A stretch of 24,634 bases of DNA from an uncultured Blautia sp. (GCA_946629475.1 CAMOXX010000015.1:1-24634), one strand, 5' to 3'; positions 8,298-16,652 are shown, numbered from the stretch's first letter. Translations and numbers: made by a program. The notes: generated from the letters alone by a model not told the origin.

Positions 8298-9518
8298 TCA
8301 GTTTCCGCTAAGCTGCTTCTGAACAGTATCGGAAAGGTTCTTGGCGGATTCCTGAAGAGAAATAATCGCGTCATTCAGGATGCTGTAGTCGATCTCGGAA
8401 ACAGACTTCGCGGTGGTGTTTGCTGCCTGGCTCAGAGCGTCAACAGTTCCGTTGATGCTGCCGACAACCTGTGTAACCTCAGTGGTAGCGGTCTGGAGCT
8501 CTGTGATGGTCTTGTTCAGGCCTTCAATGTCAAGAGCTGCAACCTGGTCCATGGTCTGGGTCAGGGACTTGGAAGTGTCATTCACAACACCGGAGACATC
8601 CTGTACAGTGCTGTCAACGGTGCGGATGGTGGAATCAGCAGTCAGGACTGCGGTATCAACATTCTTCACAACACCGTTTACATTATCAACAACACCGTTC
8701 ACATTGCCGACAACACCGTTCACGTTGCTGACAACGGTTCCGACTTCACCCATGATGCTGTTCGCGTTTGCGACGGTCTTCTCAGCTTCGCTGATAATTG
8801 CATCCAGATTGCCGGTTACCTGTGACAGGTTTGCAACAGTCTTGTTGATTGCATCATAGTCGATCTCGGAGAGCTGTGTCATGGTGTCGTTGATCGCCTT
8901 GGCATTCTCGGCTACAACAAGATCAATGTTCTTAACAGCACCGCTTGCGGTATTGACTGCTTCATTGGCAGTTCCGACAGCTTCGTTCACGGTTCCGATT
9001 GCGGTGTTGACACCGGCAACAGCTTCGGTAACGCCGTCAACAGCAGAGCCGATTCCCTCAACCTGAGTATTCACGGTGCCGATCAGGCCCTGAACCTCGC
9101 TGAAAGTATCGTTGATGCCGGTTCCGACTTCAGAAACGACACCGTTGAGACCCTTGACAGTCTCATCGGCGCTTGCAACGACTCCGTTGACTTCCTGAAC
9201 TGTTGCGGAAAGGCTTTCCACGGTTCCGTTCAGATTCTTGATGAATTTCAGAATGCTGGGTGTAATAACCAGGAAGAAGATGACAAAAACTGCCAGTAAT
9301 GCAATGCTGCCGATTGCTGAAAGTTTCGCATTCTTGGAGGAGTCTTTCTCAGACGCCGCAATGTTGTCAAGAGCGCTGCTCATGCTGTCGAGGCGCTTGA
9401 TAACCTCGTCGTTGCCGGGTGCGGGAACAGCTTTCACGGCCCTGTCAACTTCGGACTGGACGTAGCTCTTCACCTCATCCATTACTTCCTTTTTAACATC
9501 TTCTGTGTTCATTTCCAT
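8298..9518 (-). CDS. membrane-anchored coiled-coil protein of unknown function
   Basis: I do not recognise a named family for this 406-residue protein. Residues 1-66 are charged and cytoplasmic if the topology is N-in. One membrane helix spans about 67-89 (IALLAVFVIFFLVI core). Residues 90-406 form a long, low-complexity helical tail rich in V, N, T, G, S and A and without cysteine, with heptad-like spacing of V/I/L. A motif of the form D-Y/I-x-x-L/I-N-x-x-I/V-x-x-L recurs three times (around 218-231, 339-352 and 382-395), suggesting internal duplication. Three tandem heptads of the type NVNGVV lie near 262-283. The shape resembles DUF948-like proteins or chemoreceptor-like stalks, but no HAMP, signalling hairpin or enzyme domain is seen. 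The start at 9518 has AGGGGGTG seven bases upstream; the second Met, two codons on, is an alternative. It is the only clear minus-strand gene. Confidence 0.85.
   Translation of the reverse strand: MEMNTEDVKKEVMDEVKSYVQSEVDRAVKAVPAPGNDEVIKRLDSMSSALDNIAASEKDSSKNAKLSAIGSIALLAVFVIFFLVITPSILKFIKNLNGTVESLSATVQEVNGVVASADETVKGLNGVVSEVGTGINDTFSEVQGLIGTVNTQVEGIGSAVDGVTEAVAGVNTAIGTVNEAVGTANEAVNTASGAVKNIDLVVAENAKAINDTMTQLSEIDYDAINKTVANLSQVTGNLDAIISEAEKTVANANSIMGEVGTVVSNVNGVVGNVNGVVDNVNGVVKNVDTAVLTADSTIRTVDSTVQDVSGVVNDTSKSLTQTMDQVAALDIEGLNKTITELQTATTEVTQVVGSINGTVDALSQAANTTAKSVSEIDYSILNDAIISLQESAKNLSDTVQKQLSGN
8671..8733 (-). repeat. three tandem 21-bp repeats inside the coiled-coil gene
   Basis: Units at 8671-8691, 8692-8712 and 8713-8733 share the pattern ACACCGTTyACrTTrycrACA. 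Each encodes one seven-residue turn of the NVNGVV heptads. A more degenerate fourth unit follows. The repeat keeps reading frame, so copy changes would lengthen or shorten the coiled coil by whole heptads. Confidence 0.85.
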
Positions 9519-9723
9519 TTCCGTACACCCCCTTAAATTAAATTATTATTACCGCTGGGTAGAAAAATAATTCCTATGCTCTATAATATCAGCAATAAAT
9601 GGTTTTTTCCATGCATTTTTTTTCGCAAAATGTTAACATTTCTTGAATAAGATATGTCCGAAAGAAAAAAATTGCATTCGCTTTCTGGGTTACCTTATAC
9701 GTTTGAGAGGAGAGACGGGCGGA

Positions 9724-11355
9724 TTGAAAGGAAAAAAGGCTGAAAAGCATTCTCTGCGGCGGGAGTTTCTTCTGATTTTCATACTTCTTATTGCGGGTAC
9801 TTCACTGCTGTTCTGGCTGATGAATTCGTTCTTTCTGGAAAGATACTATCTCTCCAGAAAAGCCCGGGCACTGACCGGCGTTTTCACGAGTCTGTCGGAA
9901 GCAGCCAGGGACGGAAGGCTGAAATCGGACGATTTTGACGCGGAGCTTGTCACCTTCGCCAGCAGAGATAATATAGAAGTCATTGTTCTGGACACAGAGT
10001 CAAGAACAGTGAAGGCTTATGCCTCCGACTCGGATGTGATGATCCGGCGCATGTGGGACAATCTGTTTTCTGCCCAGGATGACAGCAGCGAAACCGATTT
10101 CTTCGGCCATCCGCTGCAGGAAAGTGCGGAAGACGACGTGAATACAGATACGGAATACACCATAACGAGGCGGCTAAAGTCCGCGCCGGAGCTGTCCACC
10201 CAGATTGTACGGCATAACACAACCGGACTTGAATACATGGAACAGTGGGGAATTCTGCCCGACGGAAGTCTGTGTCTTCTCCGTACTGCGCTCCTGTCAA
10301 TCCGGAACAGCACGGCGATTGCCAACCGGTTTCTGGTCTATATTGCCCTCATCGCCATTGCGGTCGGCGCCGTTGTGGCAACGCTTCTTTCGGAGCGCAT
10401 TGTTTCGCCGATCCGGGATCTCACCAGAATTTCCGAGAAGATGAGACAGCTGGATTTCAGCGAGCGATATGTGGGAGAGGACCGGTCAGAGATTGCAGAA
10501 CTCGGACAGAATATCAATGAGCTGGCCGACTCGCTTGAGAAAAATATCCTGGAGCTGAAAACGGCAAATATTGCACTTCAGCGCGATCTGGAGCAGCGTG
10601 AGAAACGGGGAGAGCTGCAGCGGGAATTTATTTCGGATGTCACCCATGAACTGAAGACACCGATCGCTCTGATTGAAGGATACGCGGAGGGCCTGCAGGA
10701 AGGCCTGGCGGATGATCCGGAAAGCCGGGATGAATACCTTTCCGTGATCCGGGATGAAGCCGATAAAATGAACCGGCTGGTACAGAAGCTGCTGACGCTC
10801 TCGCACCTTGAATTCGGGGATTCCGCTGTATCCATGGAACATTTTGACCTGGCTGAGGTGATCCGGAATTATCTGCGCTCGGCGGGAATTCTGGCGCAGC
10901 AGGAAGGGATTGTGCTGCGTACGAATATAGAAGAAGATACGCAGATACCGGTCTGGTCTGACCCTTATCTGACAGAAGAAGTACTCCAGAATTACTACAC
11001 GAATGCAGTGCACTACGCAAGGCCGGTGGGGGGCGAAAAAGTCATTGACATTCGGGCTGAATATAAGGAAAATTGTGTTCATGTCAGTGTTTTCAACACG
11101 GGCGACCCGATTCCGGAAGAGGCACTTCCGCGGATCTGGGACAAATTCTACAAGGTTGACAAGGCGAGAACGAGAGAGTACGGCGGCTCCGGCATCGGCC
11201 TTTCCATTGTAAAGGCCTGCATGGAGCAGCTCCATCAGCCATACGGTGTCATTAACTATGACAACGGTGTTTCGTTCTGGTTTGAGCTGGACTGTCAGGC
11301 CGGAACCGGCACAGAGCAGACGGCGGAGGAGAATCAGCTTGGTAGCGATCATTGA
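9724..11355 (+). CDS. HAMP-containing sensor histidine kinase
   Basis: This 543-residue inner-membrane kinase probably phosphorylates the OmpR-type regulator at 7486-8160. Membrane helices span about 15-37 and 203-225, enclosing an extracellular sensor region of about 165 residues with no family I recognise. A HAMP linker (about 222-275) follows, then the dimerisation/phospho-acceptor helix with His308 in DVTHELKTPIALIEGYAEG. The ATP-binding domain shows the N box (LQNYYTNAVHYA), G1 (VFNTGDPIPEEALPRIWDKF) and G2 (GGSGIGLSIVKA). The start is TTG 9724, with AGGAG at 9708-9712. An in-frame TTG at 9643 is possible but has no ribosome binding site. The last 17 bases overlap hisH, so translation of the two may be coupled. 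I see no convincing promoter in 9519-9723. Confidence 0.9.
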   Translation: MKGKKAEKHSLRREFLLIFILLIAGTSLLFWLMNSFFLERYYLSRKARALTGVFTSLSEAARDGRLKSDDFDAELVTFASRDNIEVIVLDTESRTVKAYASDSDVMIRRMWDNLFSAQDDSSETDFFGHPLQESAEDDVNTDTEYTITRRLKSAPELSTQIVRHNTTGLEYMEQWGILPDGSLCLLRTALLSIRNSTAIANRFLVYIALIAIAVGAVVATLLSERIVSPIRDLTRISEKMRQLDFSERYVGEDRSEIAELGQNINELADSLEKNILELKTANIALQRDLEQREKRGELQREFISDVTHELKTPIALIEGYAEGLQEGLADDPESRDEYLSVIRDEADKMNRLVQKLLTLSHLEFGDSAVSMEHFDLAEVIRNYLRSAGILAQQEGIVLRTNIEEDTQIPVWSDPYLTEEVLQNYYTNAVHYARPVGGEKVIDIRAEYKENCVHVSVFNTGDPIPEEALPRIWDKFYKVDKARTREYGGSGIGLSIVKACMEQLHQPYGVINYDNGVSFWFELDCQAGTGTEQTAEENQLGSDH

Positions 11356-11977
11356 TTATGGAGCCGGCAATATCAGAAGCGTTGAGAATGCGGTCAGGCT
11401 GTTGGGCCGCGAAGTGATCCTGACGAAGGATCCGGATGCAATCCGGACGGCGGATCATGTCATCCTGCCCGGAGTCGGCGCTTTCGGCGACGCTATGGAG
11501 AGAATCAGGTCCGGTGGGATGGAGCAGGTGATCTGTGACGCAGCCTCCGGCGGTGTTCCTTTTCTCGGGATCTGCCTGGGACTGCAGCTTCTGTTCGAGG
11601 AGAGTGAGGAAAGTCCCGGTGTGACGGGACTGGGCGTTCTCGGGGGGAAGATTCTCCGTTTTCCGGACCGGTCGCAGAAGGTTCCTCAGATCGGCTGGAA
11701 CGATCTGTACTATCCTTCTGAATTCAGCGGGACCGCCGGTGAAGAGAAGGGCCGCCTGTTCCGAGGGATCCCGGAGCACAGCTATGTCTATTTTGTGCAT
11801 TCTTTTTATCTGCAGGCCCGGGACAGAAAAATCGTCAGTGCCGGCGCTTTTTACGGAACAGATTTTGACGCATCGATAGAGAGCGGAAATCTGTTCGCGT
11901 GTCAGTTCCATCCTGAAAAAAGCGAAACCGTCGGCCTGAAGATTCTGCAGAACTTCCTGGAGGTGTCATCATGCTGA
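11339..11977 (+). CDS. hisH: imidazole glycerol phosphate synthase, glutamine amidotransferase subunit
   Basis: HisH hydrolyses glutamine and passes ammonia to HisF for ring closure in histidine biosynthesis. The 212-residue class I amidotransferase has the nucleophile Cys79 in GICLGLQ and the pair His191/Glu193 in CQFHPEKSE; the glycine-rich oxyanion strand is seen in LPGVGAFGD. The frame is open further upstream, but homology starts at VAIIDYGAGN. TTG 11339 has GGAGGAG at 11325-11331 seven bases away, so TTG is the start. It overlaps the 3' end of the upstream kinase by 17 bases and overlaps hisF by 7 bases (ATGCTGA), which points to translational coupling for the stoichiometric HisH-HisF complex. 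No other histidine biosynthesis gene is in the window. Confidence 0.95.
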   Translation: MVAIIDYGAGNIRSVENAVRLLGREVILTKDPDAIRTADHVILPGVGAFGDAMERIRSGGMEQVICDAASGGVPFLGICLGLQLLFEESEESPGVTGLGVLGGKILRFPDRSQKVPQIGWNDLYYPSEFSGTAGEEKGRLFRGIPEHSYVYFVHSFYLQARDRKIVSAGAFYGTDFDASIESGNLFACQFHPEKSETVGLKILQNFLEVSSC

Positions 11978-12774
11978 CCAAAAGGATTATTCCCTGCCTG
12001 GATGTCAATAACGGACGCGTCGTCAAGGGTGTCAATTTTGTGAGTCTGCGCGACGCCGGTGACCCGGTGGAAGCCGGAGCGGCCTATTCCGCGGCAGGTG
12101 CGGATGAACTGGTATTTCTGGATATTACCGCGACTTCCGATGCGAGAGAGACCGTGACCGACATGGTCCGCCGTGTCGCCGAAAAAGTCTTTATTCCTTT
12201 TACCGTCGGCGGCGGAATCCGCACAGTGGAGGATATGAAAGCAATCCTGCGGGAAGGGGCGGACAAGGTGTCCGTCAATTCCGCGGCGGTCAGACGCCCC
12301 GAGCTGATTTCGGAAGGCGCGGAGCGTTTCGGCTCCCAGTGTATTGTGGTCGCCATTGACGCAAGACGCAGACAGAATCCGGATTACGGGAGCGGCATAA
12401 CCGGCGTTTCGGGAGGATTTAATGTCTATGTAGCCGGCGGCCGGATCGATACCGGCATCGACGCGGTTGAGTGGGCGATCCGTGCACAGGAGCTCGGGGC
12501 GGGCGAAATCCTGCTGACCAGCATGGACGGAGACGGGACAAAAGCCGGCTACGATCTTGAACTGACGCGCGCCGTTGCGGATGCGGTCAGGATTCCGGTG
12601 ATTGCGTCGGGCGGCGCCGGAAAACCGGAGCATTTTTATGAGGCGCTGACGGAAGGCGGGGCAGATGCCGCACTGGCCGCGTCTTTATTCCATTTTAAAG
12701 AACTTGAGATCCGGGAAGTGAAAGAGTACCTGGCAGGCAGGGGCGTTCCTGTGCGGCTTCCGGTACCGATGTAA
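11971..12774 (+). CDS. hisF: imidazole glycerol phosphate synthase, cyclase subunit
   Basis: HisF takes ammonia from HisH and converts PRFAR to imidazole glycerol phosphate and AICAR, joining histidine and purine synthesis. This 267-residue TIM barrel keeps both catalytic aspartates: Asp11 in PCLDVNNGRVVKG and Asp130 in VVAIDARR. The phosphate-binding motifs TVGGGIRT and VIASGGAGKPEH are present. The family usually has about 250-258 residues, so the C-terminal tail is slightly long. The sequence looks like a canonical histidine-pathway HisF rather than the sugar-amidation paralogues of glycan loci. It is followed 52 bases later by an Xaa-His dipeptidase gene. Confidence 0.96.
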   Translation: MLTKRIIPCLDVNNGRVVKGVNFVSLRDAGDPVEAGAAYSAAGADELVFLDITATSDARETVTDMVRRVAEKVFIPFTVGGGIRTVEDMKAILREGADKVSVNSAAVRRPELISEGAERFGSQCIVVAIDARRRQNPDYGSGITGVSGGFNVYVAGGRIDTGIDAVEWAIRAQELGAGEILLTSMDGDGTKAGYDLELTRAVADAVRIPVIASGGAGKPEHFYEALTEGGADAALAASLFHFKELEIREVKEYLAGRGVPVRLPVPM

Positions 12775-12826
12775 GGATCACCGGGAAACAGAAGTTTATA
12801 AATCCATCTTCAGGAGGTTTTGAGCA

Positions 12827-14281
12827 ATGAGCGTTATGGGTTATTTCAGACAGATCTGCGCTATTCCGCACGGATCCTTTCACACAGAACAGATCAGCAG
12901 CTTTCTCGAACAGTTTGCACAGGACGAAAAACTGCGTTATGTGCGTGACGAGGCGGGAAATGTCATTATCTTCAAGCCGGCTTCGCCCGGATACGAGGAT
13001 CACGAACCGCTGATTCTGCAGGGACACGTCGATATGGTCCTGGAGAAAACCGCGGACTGTACGAAAGACCTTGAAAAGGAAGCAATCACACTCATCGAGG
13101 ACGGGGAATGGCTGAAGGCGGACCGGACCACACTGGGCGCCGATGACGGAACAGCAGTCGCCATGATGATGGAGGCACTCTCGGACAACTCCCTTGCACA
13201 CCCTCCGCTGGAATGCGTTTTTACCGTAAATGAAGAAGTAGGCATGCTGGGCGCCGAGGCCCTGGATACATCTGTTCTTTCCGGCACCCGTCTGCTGAAT
13301 CTCGACTCGGAAGAGGAAGGCGTGCTGACTGCAGGCTGTGCGGGCGGAGCGGAGGAGACCTTCCGCGTGCCGTTCAAGACGGAAACAGAGGACGGAATTC
13401 TTGTGGAATTTCTTGTGGACGGTCTGCTGGGCGGTCACTCAGGCGACGCGATCAACCGGGGACGCGCAAATGCGGACTTTATCATGGCCAGACTTCTGTA
13501 CCGCCTGATGAAAAAATACGAATTCAATCTGGTAAGCATCGAGGGCGGAAACAAAGACAATGCCATTCCGCGTGAGTGCCGGGCGAGCATTCTGTTTCCG
13601 AACGGCGCGGAGCAGTCTACTATCGAAAAGACCGTTCAGAAGATCGATGATCAGATCGTTGCTGAATACAGCAGGACAGACCCGGAACTCTCTGTCACCT
13701 GGAACTGGAAGGGAGATGAAAACCTTCGCCGGGATGTCCTGTGCATGACGGAAAAGGCGACTCGCAAAGCCCTGCGTCTTCTGATGGCGCTTCCGAACGG
13801 TGTGATCGAGTACAACCCGGATTTCCCCGGACTTCCGCAGACCTCGCTTTCTATGGGCATTCTGAAGACAGAAATGCCGGAAGACGAAGACGGAGAAATT
13901 GTTCTGACCGGAACTTTTCTTGTCCGCAGCAGCATTAACTCCCAGAAGGGTTATGTGATTAACCGGCTGGAGGCGGTCGTGAAAGAATTCGACGGCGAGC
14001 TCACTGAGTGCGGCGTCTATCCGGCGTGGGAATATCGTCCTGACTCTTCCTTCCGAAATATGATTGTCTCGGTCTTTGAGGCAAAATTCGGCAGAAAGCC
14101 CGAGGTTGTGATGATTCACGGCGGTCTGGAGTGCGGCCTGCTCTCAGGCAAAATCGCAGGCCTGGACTGTGTATCCATCGGCCCCGATACAGAAGATATT
14201 CACACGCCCGCGGAGCGGCTGAACATTCCGAGCTTCGAGCGGACCTGGGAGCTTGTGAAGGGGATCATGGAACAGGCCTGA
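12827..14281 (+). CDS. pepD: aminoacyl-histidine dipeptidase (M20 family, PepD type)
   Basis: This 484-residue cytoplasmic metallopeptidase cleaves Xaa-His dipeptides such as carnosine and other unspecific dipeptides. Two-zinc site residues are visible: His67 and Asp69 in LQGHVDMV, the bridging Asp106 in GADDGTA, the Glu136/Glu137 pair in NEEVGMLGA, an Asp in LNLDSEEEG, and a C-terminal His in DIHTPAERL. A lid/dimerisation domain with GGHSGDAINRGRAN sits between the metal-binding parts. Length is normal for PepD. The start has AGGAGG ten bases upstream. It lies behind hisHF, so the local grouping covers both making histidine and releasing it from dipeptides; a metabolic connection is only an inference. 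Confidence 0.94.
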   Translation: MSVMGYFRQICAIPHGSFHTEQISSFLEQFAQDEKLRYVRDEAGNVIIFKPASPGYEDHEPLILQGHVDMVLEKTADCTKDLEKEAITLIEDGEWLKADRTTLGADDGTAVAMMMEALSDNSLAHPPLECVFTVNEEVGMLGAEALDTSVLSGTRLLNLDSEEEGVLTAGCAGGAEETFRVPFKTETEDGILVEFLVDGLLGGHSGDAINRGRANADFIMARLLYRLMKKYEFNLVSIEGGNKDNAIPRECRASILFPNGAEQSTIEKTVQKIDDQIVAEYSRTDPELSVTWNWKGDENLRRDVLCMTEKATRKALRLLMALPNGVIEYNPDFPGLPQTSLSMGILKTEMPEDEDGEIVLTGTFLVRSSINSQKGYVINRLEAVVKEFDGELTECGVYPAWEYRPDSSFRNMIVSVFEAKFGRKPEVVMIHGGLECGLLSGKIAGLDCVSIGPDTEDIHTPAERLNIPSFERTWELVKGIMEQA

Positions 14282-14318
14282 AAACAGGCAGTTCCGCAGC
14301 GGAAAGAGGAACGTTAAA

Positions 14319-15014
14319 GTGGCTCAGATTGCGAACGACTGGCTTCCCGCGGTAAACGCGGAATTCAGGAAGCCGTATTACCGGGATCTCTATGCATTTG
14401 TGAAGCAGGAGTATGCGACGAAGGTGGTCTATCCGCCCGCGGAGGATCTGTTCAATGCACTGCATCTGACGCCGCTTTCCAAAGTAAAGGTTGTTATTTT
14501 GGGACAGGACCCGTATCATAATGTGGGTCAGGCTCACGGATTATCCTTTTCCGTTCCGCCGGGACAGGAGATTCCGCCTTCTCTGGTGAACATATACAGG
14601 GAGCTGCATGATGATATCGGCTGCAGAATGCCGGACAATGGCTACCTTGTCAAGTGGGCTGAGCAGGGTGTGCTGCTGCTGAACACGGTGCTGACAGTCC
14701 GCGCACACCAGGCGGGGTCCCATCAGGGGAAAGGCTGGGAGCAGTTCACGGGTGCCATTCTGCAGGCCGTGAATGAACAGGACAGACCGATTGTTTATAT
14801 GCTGTGGGGATCACAGGCCCAGAGCAGGGCGCCGATGCTGACCAACCCGGATCATCTGATCCTGCGCGCGCCGCATCCGTCCCCGCTGTCCGCGTACCGG
14901 GGATTTTTCGGATGCAGACATTTCAGTCAGTGCAACGCATTTCTTGAAGAACACGGAGAGCAGCCGATCGACTGGCAGATCGAGGATATACATACTGCAT
15001 CATTACAGAATTGA
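14319..15014 (+). CDS. ung: uracil-DNA glycosylase (family 1)
   Basis: Ung removes uracil from DNA, starting base excision repair. The 231-residue protein carries the water-activating motif GQDPYH with Asp64, and the DNA-intercalation motif HPSPLSAYRGF with His186. The uracil-pocket region LLLNTVLTVR is also present. Length is normal. The start is GTG 14319 with AGAGGA eight bases upstream. It sits 37 bases after the dipeptidase gene and nine bases before the decarboxylase gene, so it appears to be embedded in the same transcript. Confidence 0.97.
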   Translation: MAQIANDWLPAVNAEFRKPYYRDLYAFVKQEYATKVVYPPAEDLFNALHLTPLSKVKVVILGQDPYHNVGQAHGLSFSVPPGQEIPPSLVNIYRELHDDIGCRMPDNGYLVKWAEQGVLLLNTVLTVRAHQAGSHQGKGWEQFTGAILQAVNEQDRPIVYMLWGSQAQSRAPMLTNPDHLILRAPHPSPLSAYRGFFGCRHFSQCNAFLEEHGEQPIDWQIEDIHTASLQN

Positions 15015-15023
15015 GGAGATACT

Positions 15024-16382
15024 ATGAAAAAAATTCCGTTTGTGACCAGAGAACAGGTAGAAGAGATTGCCCGGAGCTATCCGACACCGTTCTATCTCTA
15101 CGATGAAGCGGGCATACGCCGGAACGCGCAGGCTGTCCGCGATGCATTCGCATGGAATCCGGGATTCCGCGAGTATTTTGCCGTCAAAGCAACGCCCAAC
15201 CCGTATCTCATGGACATTCTGAAGGAGTATGACTGCGGTTTTGACTGTTCCTCCGAAGCCGAGCTCAAGCTCTCTGAAGCAGTCGGTGCGGACGGTCCGC
15301 ATATCATGTTTTCTTCCAATGAAACGCCCGCGCATGAGTATGAGGTTGCGCTGAAGCTGGGTGCCATCATCAATCTGGATGATATCACGCACATTCCCTT
15401 CCTCGAGAAGATTATTCTCGGCCTGCTGGAGCAGGGATACGGCTATGATGAGAGCGGTATGAAGCTGGTGCCGGGCGGCCGTGTGCCGGAGGAGGGGAAG
15501 GTCTTCCCGAAAAAGATGAGCTGCCGCTACAATCCGGGCGGTGTGTTCAGAATGAGCAACGGTATTATGGACAACCCGGGTGACTCCAAGTACGGCTTTA
15601 CAAAGGAGCAGCTGTTTGAAGGCTTCCGGATTCTGAAAGAGCGGGGCGTGGAGGACTTCGGAATTCATGCTTTTCTTGCCAGCAACACCGTGACCAATGA
15701 ATATTATCCGACGCTGGCTTCCCAGCTGTTCGCGCTGGCGGTGGAACTGCATCGGGATGTGGAGGTCCATATGGCCTTCGTCAATCTCTCGGGCGGTGTC
15801 GGCGTCGCATACAAGCCGGAAGCAAAACCGAATGATATCGCCGAAATCGGTGCGGGTGTCCACAGAGTTTATGAAGAGATCTTCGCACCTGAAGGGATGG
15901 ATGACGTCGCTGTTTATACGGAAATGGGCCGTTTCATGATGGCTCCCTACGGCGCGCTGATCACAAAGGTGATTCATGAAAAGCACATTTACAAGGAGTA
16001 CATCGGTGTGGATGCCTGCGCAGCCAACCTGATGCGTCCCGCCATGTACGGTGCTTACCACCACATTACTGTTCTGGGCAAGGAAAACGAACTGAGGGAT
16101 CACAAGTATGACGTCGCAGGGTCTCTCTGTGAGAACAACGATAAATTTGCCATTGACCGGATTCTGCCGGAGGTGGAAAAGGGAGATTACCTGTTCATTC
16201 ACGATGCCGGTGCGCACGGCTTTGCGATGGGATACAACTACAACGGAAGACTCTGGTCGGCGGAGCTTCTGCTGCGGGAGGACGGGAGCGTAAAGCTCAT
16301 CCGCAGAGCGCAGACACTGCGCGATTATTTTGCAACCTTTGACGGTTCGCCGTATTTTGACAGGATTGATTTCGAGGGATGA
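15024..16382 (+). CDS. lysA: diaminopimelate decarboxylase
   Basis: This 452-residue fold-III PLP enzyme most likely converts meso-diaminopimelate to lysine, the last step of lysine synthesis. The PLP lysine is Lys55 in YFAVKATPNP. The Gly-rich phosphate loop is seen in NLSGGVGVAY, the opposing-subunit cysteine is Cys369 in GSLCENND, and the terminal motif DAGAHGFAMGYNYNGR is present. The protein is longer than typical LysA (about 420), with an extra stretch near 130-170. Carboxynorspermidine or other related decarboxylases share this fold, but the CEN motif and overall pattern fit LysA best. GAGGAG precedes the ATG, nine bases after ung. No lysine riboswitch is present, and no strong terminator follows. 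Confidence 0.87.
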   Translation: MKKIPFVTREQVEEIARSYPTPFYLYDEAGIRRNAQAVRDAFAWNPGFREYFAVKATPNPYLMDILKEYDCGFDCSSEAELKLSEAVGADGPHIMFSSNETPAHEYEVALKLGAIINLDDITHIPFLEKIILGLLEQGYGYDESGMKLVPGGRVPEEGKVFPKKMSCRYNPGGVFRMSNGIMDNPGDSKYGFTKEQLFEGFRILKERGVEDFGIHAFLASNTVTNEYYPTLASQLFALAVELHRDVEVHMAFVNLSGGVGVAYKPEAKPNDIAEIGAGVHRVYEEIFAPEGMDDVAVYTEMGRFMMAPYGALITKVIHEKHIYKEYIGVDACAANLMRPAMYGAYHHITVLGKENELRDHKYDVAGSLCENNDKFAIDRILPEVEKGDYLFIHDAGAHGFAMGYNYNGRLWSAELLLREDGSVKLIRRAQTLRDYFATFDGSPYFDRIDFEG

Positions 16383-16397
16383 CCGCGGCCGGAAACG

Positions 16398-16426
16398 TTG
16401 ATTTTCGGGAAAACCTGTTGTAATAT
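16398..16426 (+). promoter_or_regulatory. sigma-70-type promoter of the tRNA-Leu gene
   Basis: A -35 box TTGATT (16398-16403) and a -10 box TAATAT (16421-16426) are separated by exactly 17 bases. Transcription would start near 16433, about 18 bases before the mature tRNA 5' end. Confidence 0.65.
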
Positions 16427-16432
16427 ATTTTT

Positions 16433-16447
16433 CCGGGCACGGCCCGG
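16433..16447 (+). other. short GC hairpin in the tRNA leader
   Basis: CCGGGC (16433-16438) and GCCCGG (16442-16447) form a six-base GC stem with a 3-base loop, followed by TTT. It could be a weak terminator for lysA or a structured leader at the start of the tRNA precursor. The 3-base loop and short T run make it a poor terminator. Confidence 0.4.
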
Positions 16448-16450
16448 TTT

Positions 16451-16533
16451 GCTGGAGTGGCGAAATGGCAGACGCGACAGACTCAAAATCTGTTTTCCGC
16501 AAGGGAGTGTGGGTTCAAGTCCCATCTCCAGCA
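16451..16533 (+). tRNA. tRNA-Leu, anticodon CAA
   Basis: An 83-base cloverleaf. The acceptor GCTGGAG pairs with CTCCAGC, leaving discriminator A at 16533. The anticodon stem ACAGA/TCTGT (16477-16481, 16489-16493) encloses loop CTCAAAA with anticodon CAA at 16484-16486, reading UUG. A long variable arm, as in class II tRNAs, precedes the T arm GTGGGTTCAAGTCCCAT. The 3' CCA is not encoded and must be added after transcription. Confidence 0.96.
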
Positions 16534-16646
16534 CTTAAGTTCAATCGATTGTTTCAGATCTTACTTTCCCGGTATCTGTTCACAGTAAAACGATTTTATT
16601 CCACATTATATAAAAATAATGCTATATTTGTGCTTCCCCGCTTCGG

Positions 16647-16652
16647 TATAAT
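16647..16652 (+). promoter_or_regulatory. perfect -10 box immediately before the yesM-type start
   Basis: TATAAT lies so that a start point 7 bases downstream would be the A of the ATG at 16659. No good -35 box is found at normal spacing and no Shine-Dalgarno sequence precedes the ATG. This may be a leaderless promoter or a chance match. Confidence 0.3.

Noticed and set aside
8671..8733. CRISPR-like or mobile repeat
   Set aside because: The 21-bp repeats are contiguous, in frame, and encode protein heptads; there are no spacers.
9643..9723. TTG 9643 as start of the HAMP kinase
   Set aside because: There is no ribosome binding site before it, while TTG 9724 has AGGAG at 9708-9712 and leaves a normal basic N-terminus before the first membrane helix.
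11246..11338. N-terminal 31-residue extension of HisH
   Set aside because: It is the out-of-frame end of the kinase gene; HisH homology and the ribosome site both place the start at TTG 11339.
15015..15023. Lysine riboswitch before lysA
   Set aside because: Only nine bases separate ung and lysA, so there is no room for an aptamer.
15003..16502. Minus-strand open frame of 499 codons opposite lysA, reaching into the tRNA gene
   Set aside because: It overlaps a canonical lysA and the tRNA, and shows no domain or ribosome site. Treated as a shadow frame.
16542..16551. Palindrome CAATCGATTG after the tRNA as an operator
   Set aside because: A single 10-base palindrome with no second copy or clear promoter relation is not enough evidence.
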